A stretch of DNA of 32,839 nucleotides. It comes from Muribaculaceae bacterium. GTDB taxonomy: Bacteria > Bacteroidota > Bacteroidia > Bacteroidales > Muribaculaceae. Below the pieces are notes generated by a model that was not told the origin of the DNA, made no database searches, and saw only the letters and a program-made list of their open reading frames with translations. Numbering within the stretch: position 1 is the stretch's first letter; each line of letters starts with the position of its first letter. Shown here in pieces: positions 9,001 to 17,982 of the stretch. The stretch spans positions 1-32,839 of the forward strand of contig JAFVCX010000031.1 in the NCBI GenBank assembly GCA_017478855.1, written 5' to 3'. The position numbers and the translations under genes were made by a program.

Positions 9001-12000
9001 TCATCACTCGCACGTCGCTCAACGACGGGTTGCCCTGCACCGTTATCCGATGGTTAGGGTGGTCCGGATCTTGTTCGGTGAAACGCTGCGTGTAGCTGAC
9101 GCTTTGGTCGCCTGCCATTTTTGCGGCATTGCGATGTTTCTTAACGGTTGTGAGCGCGTCGAGAGAGAGGTCGAGCATGTTGTTCTCGGGCCATACGCGC
9201 AAACGATCACTGCTGCTATTGGTGTTATAGCGGCCATGGGGCGTAAGGTCGAGAGGAATCTCATACTCATAGTAATTGTTTTTGATGTCCGACCCCAGTC
9301 GCACAAATGCCGATATGTCGCCATTGGCCAACGAGGTGGGATTCTCAATGGTGGATTCAGCATGAAGGAACATTTGCAGGCGCTTGTAGATGCGCAAGTC
9401 GAGGGTGGAGTTGCGGTATACGCCACGAGCATCACCCGGTTGCAAACCTTCAACAGTCATCTGCATGGACTGTTCGTTGAGCTGTGTGATTTGCGACTGA
9501 CCGGAATCAACTATTCTGTTTACTCCCGGAGGAAGCACATAATTCACCGGCTCGCGCGACGCGTTTTCTTCAATATTTACCGTGTTGATATTGATGCTTC
9601 CTGATGCTGGCATGTCGCCACGCATATTCAAGTTATAATCATAGTTGCGCCACTCACCGCGCATCAGTTCAAGTGTGGCAAAGCGCAAGTGTGTGGTTTC
9701 TTTGAAGCCGGTAAGGAACATGCGAATGAAGCGTATGGTCGAGAAGTCGGTGATGCTTCCCACTTTCTTCTCATAGCTTCTCAATGGGATGCTGAATTGA
9801 TACCAAATAGCTTTTTGCTTTTCCCCGTTTCTCACATTGGCAAACGATTCCTGTTTGTCGATGATATAGTTGGAGCCCACTCGCATAGAGTCGGGGTGAA
9901 TGGCTATTCTGTATTGGAAATAGCGTTCGTATTCATTGAGCGTATTATCCTGGTTGATGTCCTCTACATCGGGCACACTGCGTGCACTTTGGTACAACCC
10001 ATCACTTGCTTCATCTTGCGAGAGTGAGTTGCCTTCGGTGCCATTATAGTGCTTGTAGCGTTCCAAGATGTTCAAACGTTGCTCATCATAGTCATAACCG
10101 CGATAGAAGTGATAATTATCGCCCGCTGGGTCATTCAGAGGCGAAAACTGATCCTGCTCCATGCGGGTAATAGTGGTTGCTGGCAGCTTTTGGCGCAGCT
10201 TGTCAACGTATTCCTTATATGATGGGAATTCTTTTTCCTCATCGGTGCTCAAGCCATTCAAACCCACGTCTTGCTGCTTGCGACTTCCATTGGCCGTATC
10301 AAAAGTATAGGTGAGCGATGTCTGTGTGGAAACCTTGCCCCAATTCGTGGTTTTGATATAAGAAGAATCGACGTTAGCCCCCAAGCCATTCTCATAGCTT
10401 TTGAGCCCATCCTTTAAGATGTCCTCACTCACTTCACCCAAGTTAAAGTAAAGATAACCTCCATCTTTATTGGGGGTGTCATCATCAAGAAATGGATCAA
10501 GCATCCAGAATTGGATATACTCAATGTTTGATTGCTCAAAGTCGGTATTATCAAGTTTTCTCATGATGCCACCCCAGCGTTTCTCCGGGTGCAACAGGTT
10601 GCCCTCATCGTCAATGTTATCGGCATCCAAGTTATAGGGTCCTCGTTCTTTAGGATAGAACGACAGGTTCAATGTTTGCACCGTCGAGGATTCTCCATAA
10701 TTCAATTCACGTCCCGGAAAGACCTCGCTATAAGGAATTTCACGGATATAGGGATTGGAGAGTTGGTTCAAGTCATTTTTGATGTATCCGGGCACATAGC
10801 TTGAATTACGTTGAGTGAATAGCCTGTCGATATAGTACCATGCCAACAAAGAACGGTTTTTGCCATAATCCACATTGTTGCTGAGAGCGGCTTCGGGGAA
10901 AAGAGCGTCGGCACTGCCATCATAAGGGGTCGAAGCCAAGAACCATGCATACGGTGAACGAAGATCGATACCTGATTGGGTCGACTCAAAATCATCAATA
11001 TAACTGCTGCCACGGTTGGAGCCGGTGCGTGCCTGATGTGGCACCAACTGAGCAAACTCTCCGGTAAAACTCAGAGTTGACGGAGCGGTAGCATTAAGGG
11101 TGGGAATTTTGTTGAGTAAGTTTGTCAGCCACATGAACTTTGTGTTATAGCTCATGTTCAGTCCCCAAATGGTGTTGTTGATCAGCTCATCGCCTATCGC
11201 CACTTTTTCAGTGATAGATTTTTCTCCATAGTGCATAATGGTTCCGCCTATGTTGAAATTCTTATTGAACTGATAGTTCAAATCCAAACCGAGCAACGTT
11301 TTTCGCTGCATACTGAACGTGCTTTGATTTTCCAGCGACACACTGATGTTTGTGCCGGCATCAATGATGCTTTGGTTGGTAATTGTAACCGTACCCATCG
11401 TGTAATCGACCGTATAGTCACTATTTTCGGTAAGGGTCACGCCTCCCGCAGTCACCACTACCGAGCCGCGAGGCACATTCATCGCATTCAATCGTATCAC
11501 ATTGCCCGACGATGCCTGATACTCACCTTCGAGCACGAACTTGTTTTTATCTTGATATTGCCGGGCGACGGTGAGTGTGCTGTCATACAGTTCTTCATAG
11601 ACGTAGGCATTAGCAATAGCATCATTGTTCATGGCGCGACGCAAGTGCGAGCCGAATGGTTCAACGACGGGGAAAATGATGCGCCCCGTTGAAGTGTTGA
11701 CCGTATAGTTCTCAATGAAGTCAAAGCGACCGTCAATGTTTGATTCTTGGTTGGCATCAAGGCGGTCAAGGTTCATTACTTGCAACAAGGGCTTGCCGTT
11801 GATATTACCGGCCGGGATGTAAGTCAACTCTGTTCCCGTCGTGTCACTCAAATATTTAATGTTGAGCTTGAAATTGGTTTTCGACACCGAATAGGCTCCC
11901 AGTGCATAGATGTTTTTCATCATCAAGTCCCATGTGGGAAGATAGGGCGACGTGGTGGTGCCCTTCAGCATTTTCACGTATAATGATTGGTCAGTGCTCG

Positions 12001-13528
12001 TGATATCGGCCGAGAACTCGCCCACTTGATAGGTTTTTCCGCGATAAGTGTATTGAAAAGCCACCGCAAGCACCTCATCAGGATTCAGTGCCTGCTTGAG
12101 TTGTATATACCCAAGCGACGTGTTCAGCGTGTATTCTGATGATGAAAGCAATCGGGCAGACTCGATTTTCTCATAATCACGACCTCCTTCAAACCCAAAT
12201 GCCTGCAACGGCGCTAATGCCGTCGACGCTTGGCTGATGTAACGGGCATCAGGATATTGAGTTTTGATTTCTTCAAGCAAATTGTTGCTTGTGTTTGACG
12301 GATTGTCGGCTGTTAAATCTCCTGTCCAGTGCGAGTTGCCTATGACGCGATTCTCTCCCAAGTCCATCATGGCCATGATGTTGCGAGCCTCGCTGAAGTT
12401 GCCTCGTTTGTTGGTAATCCAAACCTCTATGCGGGTAATGTTGATACCACTCGACACCAGCGGCAATCGGCTGCACCACGAATCGTAGTTGTCGCGGAAG
12501 AAGTGCGTTAGAAAGAAGTTGCGGTTTTGGTCGTACTTGTCGGCTGTGATATAGAATGAGGTTGTTTGCGCTCCGCCTTTGGTGTTGACCGTTTGCGACT
12601 CGCTGTTTTGCTGCGACACCAAAGCTGTAGCCGTCAGCTTGCCAAATTGCAGCTTGGTTTTCACGCCAAACAATGCGGCACTACCACGAATGAGTGAAGA
12701 ACCTGTGGTCATGCTCACATTGCCTGCCTCGATGTTCTTGATGATTTCGTCTTCTTTGCCCTCATAGGCCAGTTTCAAGTTCTTGTTGTCGAAGTCAAAT
12801 GTGGCATTGGTGTTATACGACATGTTGAACTTCATTTTCTCGCCCACCGAAGCTGCCACGGTGGCGTGAATCTTTTGGTCGATGTCAAAATACGTTTTCC
12901 TTCTGGACGCGACCGACATGGCCGGGTTGTCGGTCTTGTTGCTCTTCACTCCCATATTGACTGTGACCGAGCCTTGCGTCTTGAGCTGCACTCCTCCGGG
13001 GCCGAAAATACTTTCAAGAGGCCCAAGGCCAAACTGCATATCGAGGAAATTAAATGGATCGTTTGCCTTTTGCTCGGCACTTTCGGCGTTCTTCTGCCTG
13101 TAATATTCCATCATGGACTGGCGAATAGCCAAATTGTTGTATTCGCTGGCCGAAAGAATAAAAGGTGTCACAATGTCGTAGTCGCCAAGTCGCGTGTGTA
13201 TCACATAACAGCCAGTTTCATAATCATATTCGGCTTCAGTGGTGATGTTGCCCGGCGACTTCAGGTCGAGAGAATATTCGCTTTCACCCTGCACATCAGC
13301 ATAGTTGCCCGGCACTGTGGGCCGCACGTTAAACGGCAAGTTCAATGTGTCGGCAGGATTGGATTTCTTTTGAGGTTGAGATGGCTGAGTGGGAGTGGGA
13401 GGTGGTGGCGGTGGAGCCAGCTTAGATGTCACATACTGCGCGAGAGCCGTGTCGTTTCCGGCCAAAAGCCCTAACACAGTGCCCACAATCACAAAAATCC
13501 ATATTTTGTATCGACTTTTCGTCATCAC
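6062..13528 (-). CDS. sov: Type IX secretion outer-membrane translocon SprA/Sov
   Basis: This giant outer-membrane protein forms the exit channel of the type IX secretion system, known as a very large single-chain beta-barrel (SprA in Flavobacterium, Sov in Porphyromonas). The 2488-residue length is typical. A hydrophobic N-terminal signal ends near ALAQ at about residue 31, followed by a proline-rich linker. The body is rich in alternating aromatic/polar beta-strand segments and includes SprA-type stretches such as FGVKTKLQFGKLTATALVSQQ around residue 290 and RGSSYIDDFESTQSGIDLR around 845. The start overlaps the ruvA stop by 4 nt (ATGA). The ruvA-sprA neighbourhood is known from other Bacteroidetes. 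It is the last gene of a ten-gene co-directional run, and a 233-nt gap follows. No other T9SS component (PorK/L/M/N, PorU, PorV) is in the window. Confidence 0.96.
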   Translation of the reverse strand: MMTKSRYKIWIFVIVGTVLGLLAGNDTALAQYVTSKLAPPPPPPTPTQPSQPQKKSNPADTLNLPFNVRPTVPGNYADVQGESEYSLDLKSPGNITTEAEYDYETGCYVIHTRLGDYDIVTPFILSASEYNNLAIRQSMMEYYRQKNAESAEQKANDPFNFLDMQFGLGPLESIFGPGGVQLKTQGSVTVNMGVKSNKTDNPAMSVASRRKTYFDIDQKIHATVAASVGEKMKFNMSYNTNATFDFDNKNLKLAYEGKEDEIIKNIEAGNVSMTTGSSLIRGSAALFGVKTKLQFGKLTATALVSQQNSESQTVNTKGGAQTTSFYITADKYDQNRNFFLTHFFRDNYDSWCSRLPLVSSGINITRIEVWITNKRGNFSEARNIMAMMDLGENRVIGNSHWTGDLTADNPSNTSNNLLEEIKTQYPDARYISQASTALAPLQAFGFEGGRDYEKIESARLLSSSEYTLNTSLGYIQLKQALNPDEVLAVAFQYTYRGKTYQVGEFSADITSTDQSLYVKMLKGTTTSPYLPTWDLMMKNIYALGAYSVSKTNFKLNIKYLSDTTGTELTYIPAGNINGKPLLQVMNLDRLDANQESNIDGRFDFIENYTVNTSTGRIIFPVVEPFGSHLRRAMNNDAIANAYVYEELYDSTLTVARQYQDKNKFVLEGEYQASSGNVIRLNAMNVPRGSVVVTAGGVTLTENSDYTVDYTMGTVTITNQSIIDAGTNISVSLENQSTFSMQRKTLLGLDLNYQFNKNFNIGGTIMHYGEKSITEKVAIGDELINNTIWGLNMSYNTKFMWLTNLLNKIPTLNATAPSTLSFTGEFAQLVPHQARTGSNRGSSYIDDFESTQSGIDLRSPYAWFLASTPYDGSADALFPEAALSNNVDYGKNRSLLAWYYIDRLFTQRNSSYVPGYIKNDLNQLSNPYIREIPYSEVFPGRELNYGESSTVQTLNLSFYPKERGPYNLDADNIDDEGNLLHPEKRWGGIMRKLDNTDFEQSNIEYIQFWMLDPFLDDDTPNKDGGYLYFNLGEVSEDILKDGLKSYENGLGANVDSSYIKTTNWGKVSTQTSLTYTFDTANGSRKQQDVGLNGLSTDEEKEFPSYKEYVDKLRQKLPATTITRMEQDQFSPLNDPAGDNYHFYRGYDYDEQRLNILERYKHYNGTEGNSLSQDEASDGLYQSARSVPDVEDINQDNTLNEYERYFQYRIAIHPDSMRVGSNYIIDKQESFANVRNGEKQKAIWYQFSIPLRSYEKKVGSITDFSTIRFIRMFLTGFKETTHLRFATLELMRGEWRNYDYNLNMRGDMPASGSININTVNIEENASREPVNYVLPPGVNRIVDSGQSQITQLNEQSMQMTVEGLQPGDARGVYRNSTLDLRIYKRLQMFLHAESTIENPTSLANGDISAFVRLGSDIKNNYYEYEIPLDLTPHGRYNTNSSSDRLRVWPENNMLDLSLDALTTVKKHRNAAKMAGDQSVSYTQRFTEQDPDHPNHRITVQGNPSLSDVRVMMIGVPNNANSTKDCVVWADELRVTDFDNDGGWAAKANMTLNMSDVATVNVGFHKETYGFGAVNQSLSSRRLDDYDQYNVAVQGNAGRFLPEKVKLNAPVYYSYSNEKTTPKYNPLDQDILLQDAIDACDTKEQKDSISEYAVTQRTVKSFSISGLKFDIKSKNPMPWDPANFSFSYSFNKQHLNDPDNVYENTNDYRGSFQYSWTPYAKPFRPFRRFVNEKNKNMKFFREYEIRWLPANIAFNTNMSRYYYEQQTRNETGIDVELPVAVSKNFLWDRQFSISWNFTKSLSATFNSNTTAHILEPVGQVNRRLFPDEYRDWRDSVMRSIRDLGTPWAYNQSFTASYKAPFNSIPILSFITASASYSANYNWDRGTVIDDVSSGNTIANQSSFNVDVRLALEQLYNKVPYLKAVNARFSNAGNKNKTKVKPKKFNRTFKLLPDTTLTIQHNLNVKKVKVTATTTDNKPFAVQFKIKDNNNVDILTTGEQNLKFTVTEVISEHNSFWWELGQYASRAAMSVRNVSVRFRNTRNLSLPQFIPDIGDVFGQTTHYDVMAPGLDFAFGFTGESYIEKAKRNGWLLGDETQTSPALFARTQVFNAEVQLEPIRGLKITLTGNRTDNRTSQIQFMFDDATAVYSGSYTKTHMALATALRGVNADNGYRSSTFDEFLANIPIIASRLESRYMGKTYPERGFIAGTINAGHEFDPNNGTVNPSSSDVLIPAFLAAYSGKKASSVTLNPFPALREILPNWRLTYDGLIKIPAIAKRFKSFTLTHAYQCTYSVGSFNSFTDWVEIGNGLGFTQDALTGAAIPSSPFNISSVTITEKFAPLIGVNATTLSGITLNSEYRDARTLTLNTAAGQLVETFTRSFTFGAGYKIANFNKVLKLKGQQKGISNDLTLNLDVQFNNNTALIRKIENNSAQATSGTRTLGINFKANYVASKRVTMGAFFEHQVNTPLVSATAYPTTNSNYGLSINMSLAK

Positions 13529-14112
13529 ATCATTTTAAGCGCCTGCTTGATTGCCTGCTCCACTGTGATGTCGGGATGCTGTTGAAATAGTTTTTTCAAT
13601 GCTTTTTGCGACATCTGCTGGGTGAAGCCGAGCATAACAAGTGCAGCAAGCGCTTCGTCAAAGACATGCCCTGCCGCTTGGCCAGTTTCTTGTATTAACG
13701 TAACCTCTCCCACTTTTATTTTATCTTTAAGGTCAACTATTATCCTTTGGGCGGTTTTCGCTCCCACTCCTTTCACATTTTTCAGCAATGCAACATTTCC
13801 TGATGCAATGGCCTGCCTCAGCTCTTCGGTTGAAGCCGAAGACAATATCATGCGAGCCGTGTTAGGACCCACGCCCGACACACTTATTAGGTGCAGAAAA
13901 AGTTCTCGCTCGGTCTTGTCGATGAAGCCAAACAACACATGGGCATCTTCTCTAATCGCCTCATACACATATAGTCGAGCCTGTTTCAAGTCACGGTTTA
14001 ACGCATCATAGGTAACCAATGATATATTTAACATAAATCCCATGCCATTACAATCAACCACGACATAAGCAGGATTAAGTTCTTCTATTTTTCCACTGAT
14101 ATAATCGTACAT
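13525..14112 (-). CDS. ruvA: Holliday junction branch migration protein RuvA
   Basis: This subunit binds Holliday junctions and loads the RuvB motor for branch migration in recombination. The 195-residue length is normal. The N-terminal OB-fold domain (1 to about 63) begins MYDYISGKIEELNPAYVVVD. Two helix-hairpin-helix motifs follow, SVSGVGPNTARMIL (about 98-111) and VKGVGAKTAQRIIVDL (about 133-148). The C-terminal RuvB-contacting domain III (about 152-195) contains ALAALVMLGFTQQMSQKAL. The gene lies 4 nt after the second protease gene and overlaps sov by 4 nt, so it is translated within the same polycistron. Confidence 0.98.
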   Translation of the reverse strand: MYDYISGKIEELNPAYVVVDCNGMGFMLNISLVTYDALNRDLKQARLYVYEAIREDAHVLFGFIDKTERELFLHLISVSGVGPNTARMILSSASTEELRQAIASGNVALLKNVKGVGAKTAQRIIVDLKDKIKVGEVTLIQETGQAAGHVFDEALAALVMLGFTQQMSQKALKKLFQQHPDITVEQAIKQALKMM

Positions 14113-14116
14113 ATTC

Positions 14117-16018
14117 TTAACTGTTTGACATTATTTCATTAATAATCGAATTGATATCGGCTACGTCAATCATTCCGTCGCCATTCACATCAGAATAATC
14201 CACTTTGGGCGATTTCCCCAAAAGGATGTTGATCAGCATATTCACATCACTCACATCCACCGCTCCATCTTTATTGATGTCGTGCCGGTTCAAGTGGTTT
14301 CTCACATAACGGAGAGTGGCCATTACATCGAGTTTACCTCTACCCCATCGTTGTGAGTTGGCCGGAGACAGCACAAATTCGTCAGTTATTGCAGTCTGAT
14401 CAAATGCCTGCCGAATTTCTTCGGGCGACAAATACGGGTTGAGCTGAAGCATTAAAGCAATCGCACCGCTCACCACAGGGGCCGACATGGACGTGCCGTA
14501 ACACGGGCCATAAGGGTATTTCTCGCCATTTGCCTCTTGGATTAAAACACAGTTTTTTGTTGCGATGCTCGATACGGAGTCATAACGGCTGGCCGACGAC
14601 ACAAGCACCATTCCCGGAGCACAGATGTCCGGACGAGCTATCCCTCTCGCGTCAGGTCCCCATGCAGAGAAGTACGCGATGTCGCCCACAGGCTTTGCCC
14701 TGTTGTAATAGAGCGGTTCTCCATTAAGCTGCGGAACTGATTGCCGAGAGATATAGGCACCTACCGAGATGGCCTTGTCACCAGTGGCCAAATCACTTAT
14801 TGAACCTTCGTTGACACCGGTAGTCTGCCCTGCTCCATAAGCCATCAATCTGAGTGTTTCCCCCACCCACAAATTGAAGTTCGGGTCAGAATCGTTAGAA
14901 GTGACATTCAGGCCTAACCTATATTGAGTCGCATCTAATGGCTTGGCGGCAATTTCAAGCACGGAATGAGTGCGGTCGCCACGCTCAATTTGCTCGCCAA
15001 AGTATAAATTGCCTGTCATATACTTGCTCCACAAGCTATCAGCATCAAGGCTAAGCGTCACCACCGAATCAGCGTCAACATCATATCCACTCAACGGAAT
15101 GGACAAGATTTGACGTTTATTCTTTATATCCATCAGGGTAACTTCAACGCGATGGTGATGCCCCGGCGACGACCACAAAGATGCATAACCACTGAATGTG
15201 CTCGCATAGCGCTCGATGGTTGTGCGCAGTGTGTCAGTTTCATTTCTAAAAGAATAAGGCAAGTGCATGCGATAGGATCCAGTGTTGTGGGCCGACACCA
15301 CGAGGATGCGTCCCTGGCCGGAGATAGAGTCAAAGAGCTGGCATAGAGGCGAACTGCCATCATGCGGGCCATCGGTAGCCCCAAGACTCATATTGACCAC
15401 AGCCGGCATGCCTTTTCGGGTGGCATAGTCAAAAATGTAACGAACGCTTTGCGCTATTTCATCATCGTACAGAGTGGGCATGGCACATACTACGATGTGA
15501 GCTTCGGGAGCCACGCCGCCATAACCATTCAAGCGAAAGCTGCCTGCCGCCGTGCCAGTTGTGTGAGTGCCATGAGATTCATTGGGCGTATCGGTAGTTA
15601 GCCGGGCTATTTGTGCCGGAGTTTCATAAAAGCTGCCCTGCAGCGTGTCGCCGTCTATTAAGGGGTGAACGCCTGTGGTGTCATGCGGCAAGAAAACCGA
15701 CACCACCCTACTCTTTCCCGTGCTATCACATAAATTAATATGATTAAAATCAACTCCCGTGTCAATCATTCCAATTACCACCCCTCGGCCGGTACAGTTG
15801 AGCAAAATGGAATCTTTTGGCATGACTGGCATTTCGCCTACAAACACATGAGCGTCGGCCAAAGCGGAATCGTTAGTAAGTTCAAGTGGCATCGTCAGAG
15901 CAAAGGTTTTCACATCTGCGTCTTTTTGCGGCACATGACGCAAAATTCTATGTGGCTGTGCCATGCAACTAAGAATCCACACAACAAGCATTACTATGAC
16001 GATTATTCTGTTACTCAT
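14117..16018 (-). CDS. Secreted S8 (subtilisin-like) serine protease with C-terminal dockerin repeats, copy 2
   Basis: This is a predicted exported endopeptidase of 633 residues. A signal peptide covers about residues 1-20 (hydrophobic core IVIVMLVVWIL, cleavage near CMAQ). The subtilisin triad is complete: Asp86 in GMIDTGVD, His149 in ESHGTHTTG and Ser510 in GTSMSAPVVSGA. The oxyanion Asn245 sits in VSAHNTG, where most relatives have AGN. Residues 580-633 form two dockerin-like calcium loops (DINKDGAVDVSDVN and DVNGDGMIDVADIN). No type IX C-terminal sorting domain is seen. Only about 60 residues separate the signal from the catalytic Asp region, so the prodomain is much shorter than in the upstream paralogue. 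The start overlaps that paralogue's stop by 4 nt, and ruvA follows after 4 nt. The substrate is unknown. Confidence 0.92.
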   Translation of the reverse strand: MSNRIIVIVMLVVWILSCMAQPHRILRHVPQKDADVKTFALTMPLELTNDSALADAHVFVGEMPVMPKDSILLNCTGRGVVIGMIDTGVDFNHINLCDSTGKSRVVSVFLPHDTTGVHPLIDGDTLQGSFYETPAQIARLTTDTPNESHGTHTTGTAAGSFRLNGYGGVAPEAHIVVCAMPTLYDDEIAQSVRYIFDYATRKGMPAVVNMSLGATDGPHDGSSPLCQLFDSISGQGRILVVSAHNTGSYRMHLPYSFRNETDTLRTTIERYASTFSGYASLWSSPGHHHRVEVTLMDIKNKRQILSIPLSGYDVDADSVVTLSLDADSLWSKYMTGNLYFGEQIERGDRTHSVLEIAAKPLDATQYRLGLNVTSNDSDPNFNLWVGETLRLMAYGAGQTTGVNEGSISDLATGDKAISVGAYISRQSVPQLNGEPLYYNRAKPVGDIAYFSAWGPDARGIARPDICAPGMVLVSSASRYDSVSSIATKNCVLIQEANGEKYPYGPCYGTSMSAPVVSGAIALMLQLNPYLSPEEIRQAFDQTAITDEFVLSPANSQRWGRGKLDVMATLRYVRNHLNRHDINKDGAVDVSDVNMLINILLGKSPKVDYSDVNGDGMIDVADINSIINEIMSNS

Positions 16019-17982
16019 GGTCGCAGCCTATTAAGAATCACATTCACTACCCTATTAATATCGGCCACATCTGTTATTCCATCGCCAGTCACATCCGTTT
16101 TTTCATCGTATCTTAGGCCGAGAATCACATCAATAACCAAATTTGCATCGGCCACATCTACCACTCCGTCACAGTTGACATCGCACTGATTGCGCATCAT
16201 GGCAAATGCTCGCAATATCCCTTGTAGAGCATCAATTTTGCCACTTCCCCAACGAACAGGATTTGATGCCGTGAAAACGTCGTTGGTGGAGCTTTCCGTC
16301 AGGATCTCTTGTATTTGTTGTGGTGTCAAAGAAGGGCAAGCCTGCTTCCATAAGGCGATTATTCCCGCTACACAAGGAGCCGACATAGATGTGCCCGACT
16401 TTATTGCCCAACGATGCTGCATAGCATCATCATCGTAGGCGACAAACACTGGAGTATTATCTTTATCTCCGCTCACCGATGATATTACGCCCACCCCGGG
16501 AGCTGCCACCAAAGGAAGGCTCCTGCCATCGGGCAGAGAACCATAACTGGACGAGGGTGCTATGTTGCCCCAAGCGATGCCATTGGCCGTTCGAGCCGCA
16601 AAAGAGCCCACCGAAATAGTGTTGCGCCCTGTGGCCATGTCGTTAATGCTATAAACCGAGCTGCCCATCTCATATCCAAACAACCCCATGCGCTGAAAGT
16701 CGCATCGGGAATCACAAGCCCACACATCGAGGTCGGCTTCTGATTGGCAGTGATATTCAAGCACCCATTTATAAGCAGTTTTACTTATTGTGGTGTTGAA
16801 GTTGACATATATGCGAAACTTCCCATTGATAGGGTCAATGCCGGCAGCTACACGAATGTTTCCTGTGGCCAAATCTGGCTCATTAATTGAAAGCACTGTG
16901 TCATTACGCACTTCATCGAAGCGAAACTTGATTTCATCCTCACGAGTGTCAAGTAATGAAATGCTTAATGAAATGAGTGATGAGTTTCGGCACCATGCAT
17001 CCACCTCGGCGTTCCCGTTGGTCGATGATGTGCGCATGATAGTAGCCAATCGAGTCCCCGCTTCGCCCTGTGCCGGATCAAATTGCTTGTGCAGATACCC
17101 GGCACGATTGCCTTCGTTCCCGGCACTTAACACAATCACGGTGCTGTCGGTTGATATTTCGTCAAAAGCCCGAGCAATCCAACTACTACCATCGTGAGGC
17201 CCTTCGTGGCCGCCCATGCTGATGCTGATTACGCAAGGCAATCTCAACTGTTTCGCGTAATCGGCAATGTAGCGGGCACCCAGCACCAGCAAGTCCTCGC
17301 TCAGCTGGTCGTTAGGAATCGCCACGGCCACCAAGCGGGCATCTGGAGCCATGCCCCCATACGTGTCAATGACCGTTCCGCCGGCAATGCCCAGCGTGTG
17401 TGTGCCATGATCTTGCGTGGCGTCATCGGTCGTAAGTGCCTTGATCTCGTCAGCCGAGACATACTGTGATCCGGGCAGCGTATCGCCATCAATCACAACC
17501 TCGTGTCCTCCTCGCATAGTGGGCATGTAAACGCGTTCAATACGGCGAGCGCCAGTGGAGTCACGAAAAGCAAGGTGGTTAAAATCAATGCCGGTATCGA
17601 TAACGCCTAAAACGACACCAGCACCTCCATAGCCTCGCATCAGCGACACCCCGTCGTTGACCATGGCCGCATGAGTTGCCGATCGTGATGAATCGGTATC
17701 GACGTAAACTCTATGCGGGGCATCAACTTGCCGAAATACGCCTGCTGCCGAAATACGCTTGATTTGTGAGGCGGACGCCGACACAAGTGCGAGATCGCCC
17801 ATCCTCGTCAAAACTTTCATTCCTTGTGGAATGCTTTCAGTGTCAAGTGTAACGAAAACACGCGTCATGGAGTCAGGGCGCATCTGTGCGAGCTCTTGCC
17901 GAGCAAAAGCTGAAATGCGGTGCTGCCCCCACACAGAAAAGCAAGCAAGCAACAATAAGATGGCCAGCAAACTACGCCTCAT
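16015..17982 (-). CDS. Secreted S8 (subtilisin-like) serine protease with C-terminal dockerin repeats, copy 1
   Basis: This is a predicted exported subtilisin-family endopeptidase. The open frame extends up to 18066, but the ATG at 17982 is preferred. It gives MRRSLLAILLLLACFSVWGQ, a clean signal peptide, and it overlaps the upstream small gene by only 11 nt. The protein then has 655 residues. An I9-like prodomain plausibly spans about 22-95. The triad is complete: Asp129 in GVIDTGID, His192 in QDHGTHTLG and Ser532 in GTSMSAPCVAG. The oxyanion Asn289 is in SAGNEG. Residues about 600-655 hold two dockerin-like loops (DVNCDGVVDVAD and DVTGDGITDVAD), the first with an unusual Cys. It is paralogous to the next gene, suggesting tandem duplication. 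There is no T9SS sorting domain, so how it is retained at the surface is unclear. Confidence 0.92.
   Translation of the reverse strand: MRRSLLAILLLLACFSVWGQHRISAFARQELAQMRPDSMTRVFVTLDTESIPQGMKVLTRMGDLALVSASASQIKRISAAGVFRQVDAPHRVYVDTDSSRSATHAAMVNDGVSLMRGYGGAGVVLGVIDTGIDFNHLAFRDSTGARRIERVYMPTMRGGHEVVIDGDTLPGSQYVSADEIKALTTDDATQDHGTHTLGIAGGTVIDTYGGMAPDARLVAVAIPNDQLSEDLLVLGARYIADYAKQLRLPCVISISMGGHEGPHDGSSWIARAFDEISTDSTVIVLSAGNEGNRAGYLHKQFDPAQGEAGTRLATIMRTSSTNGNAEVDAWCRNSSLISLSISLLDTREDEIKFRFDEVRNDTVLSINEPDLATGNIRVAAGIDPINGKFRIYVNFNTTISKTAYKWVLEYHCQSEADLDVWACDSRCDFQRMGLFGYEMGSSVYSINDMATGRNTISVGSFAARTANGIAWGNIAPSSSYGSLPDGRSLPLVAAPGVGVISSVSGDKDNTPVFVAYDDDAMQHRWAIKSGTSMSAPCVAGIIALWKQACPSLTPQQIQEILTESSTNDVFTASNPVRWGSGKIDALQGILRAFAMMRNQCDVNCDGVVDVADANLVIDVILGLRYDEKTDVTGDGITDVADINRVVNVILNRLRP

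Noticed and set aside
8570-9604. Plus-strand open frame of 344 codons opposite sov
   Set aside because: It lies wholly antisense to a well-supported sov reading frame, its translation has no recognisable domain and is rich in His/Ile/Val as expected from antisense translation, and no promoter or neighbour supports it.
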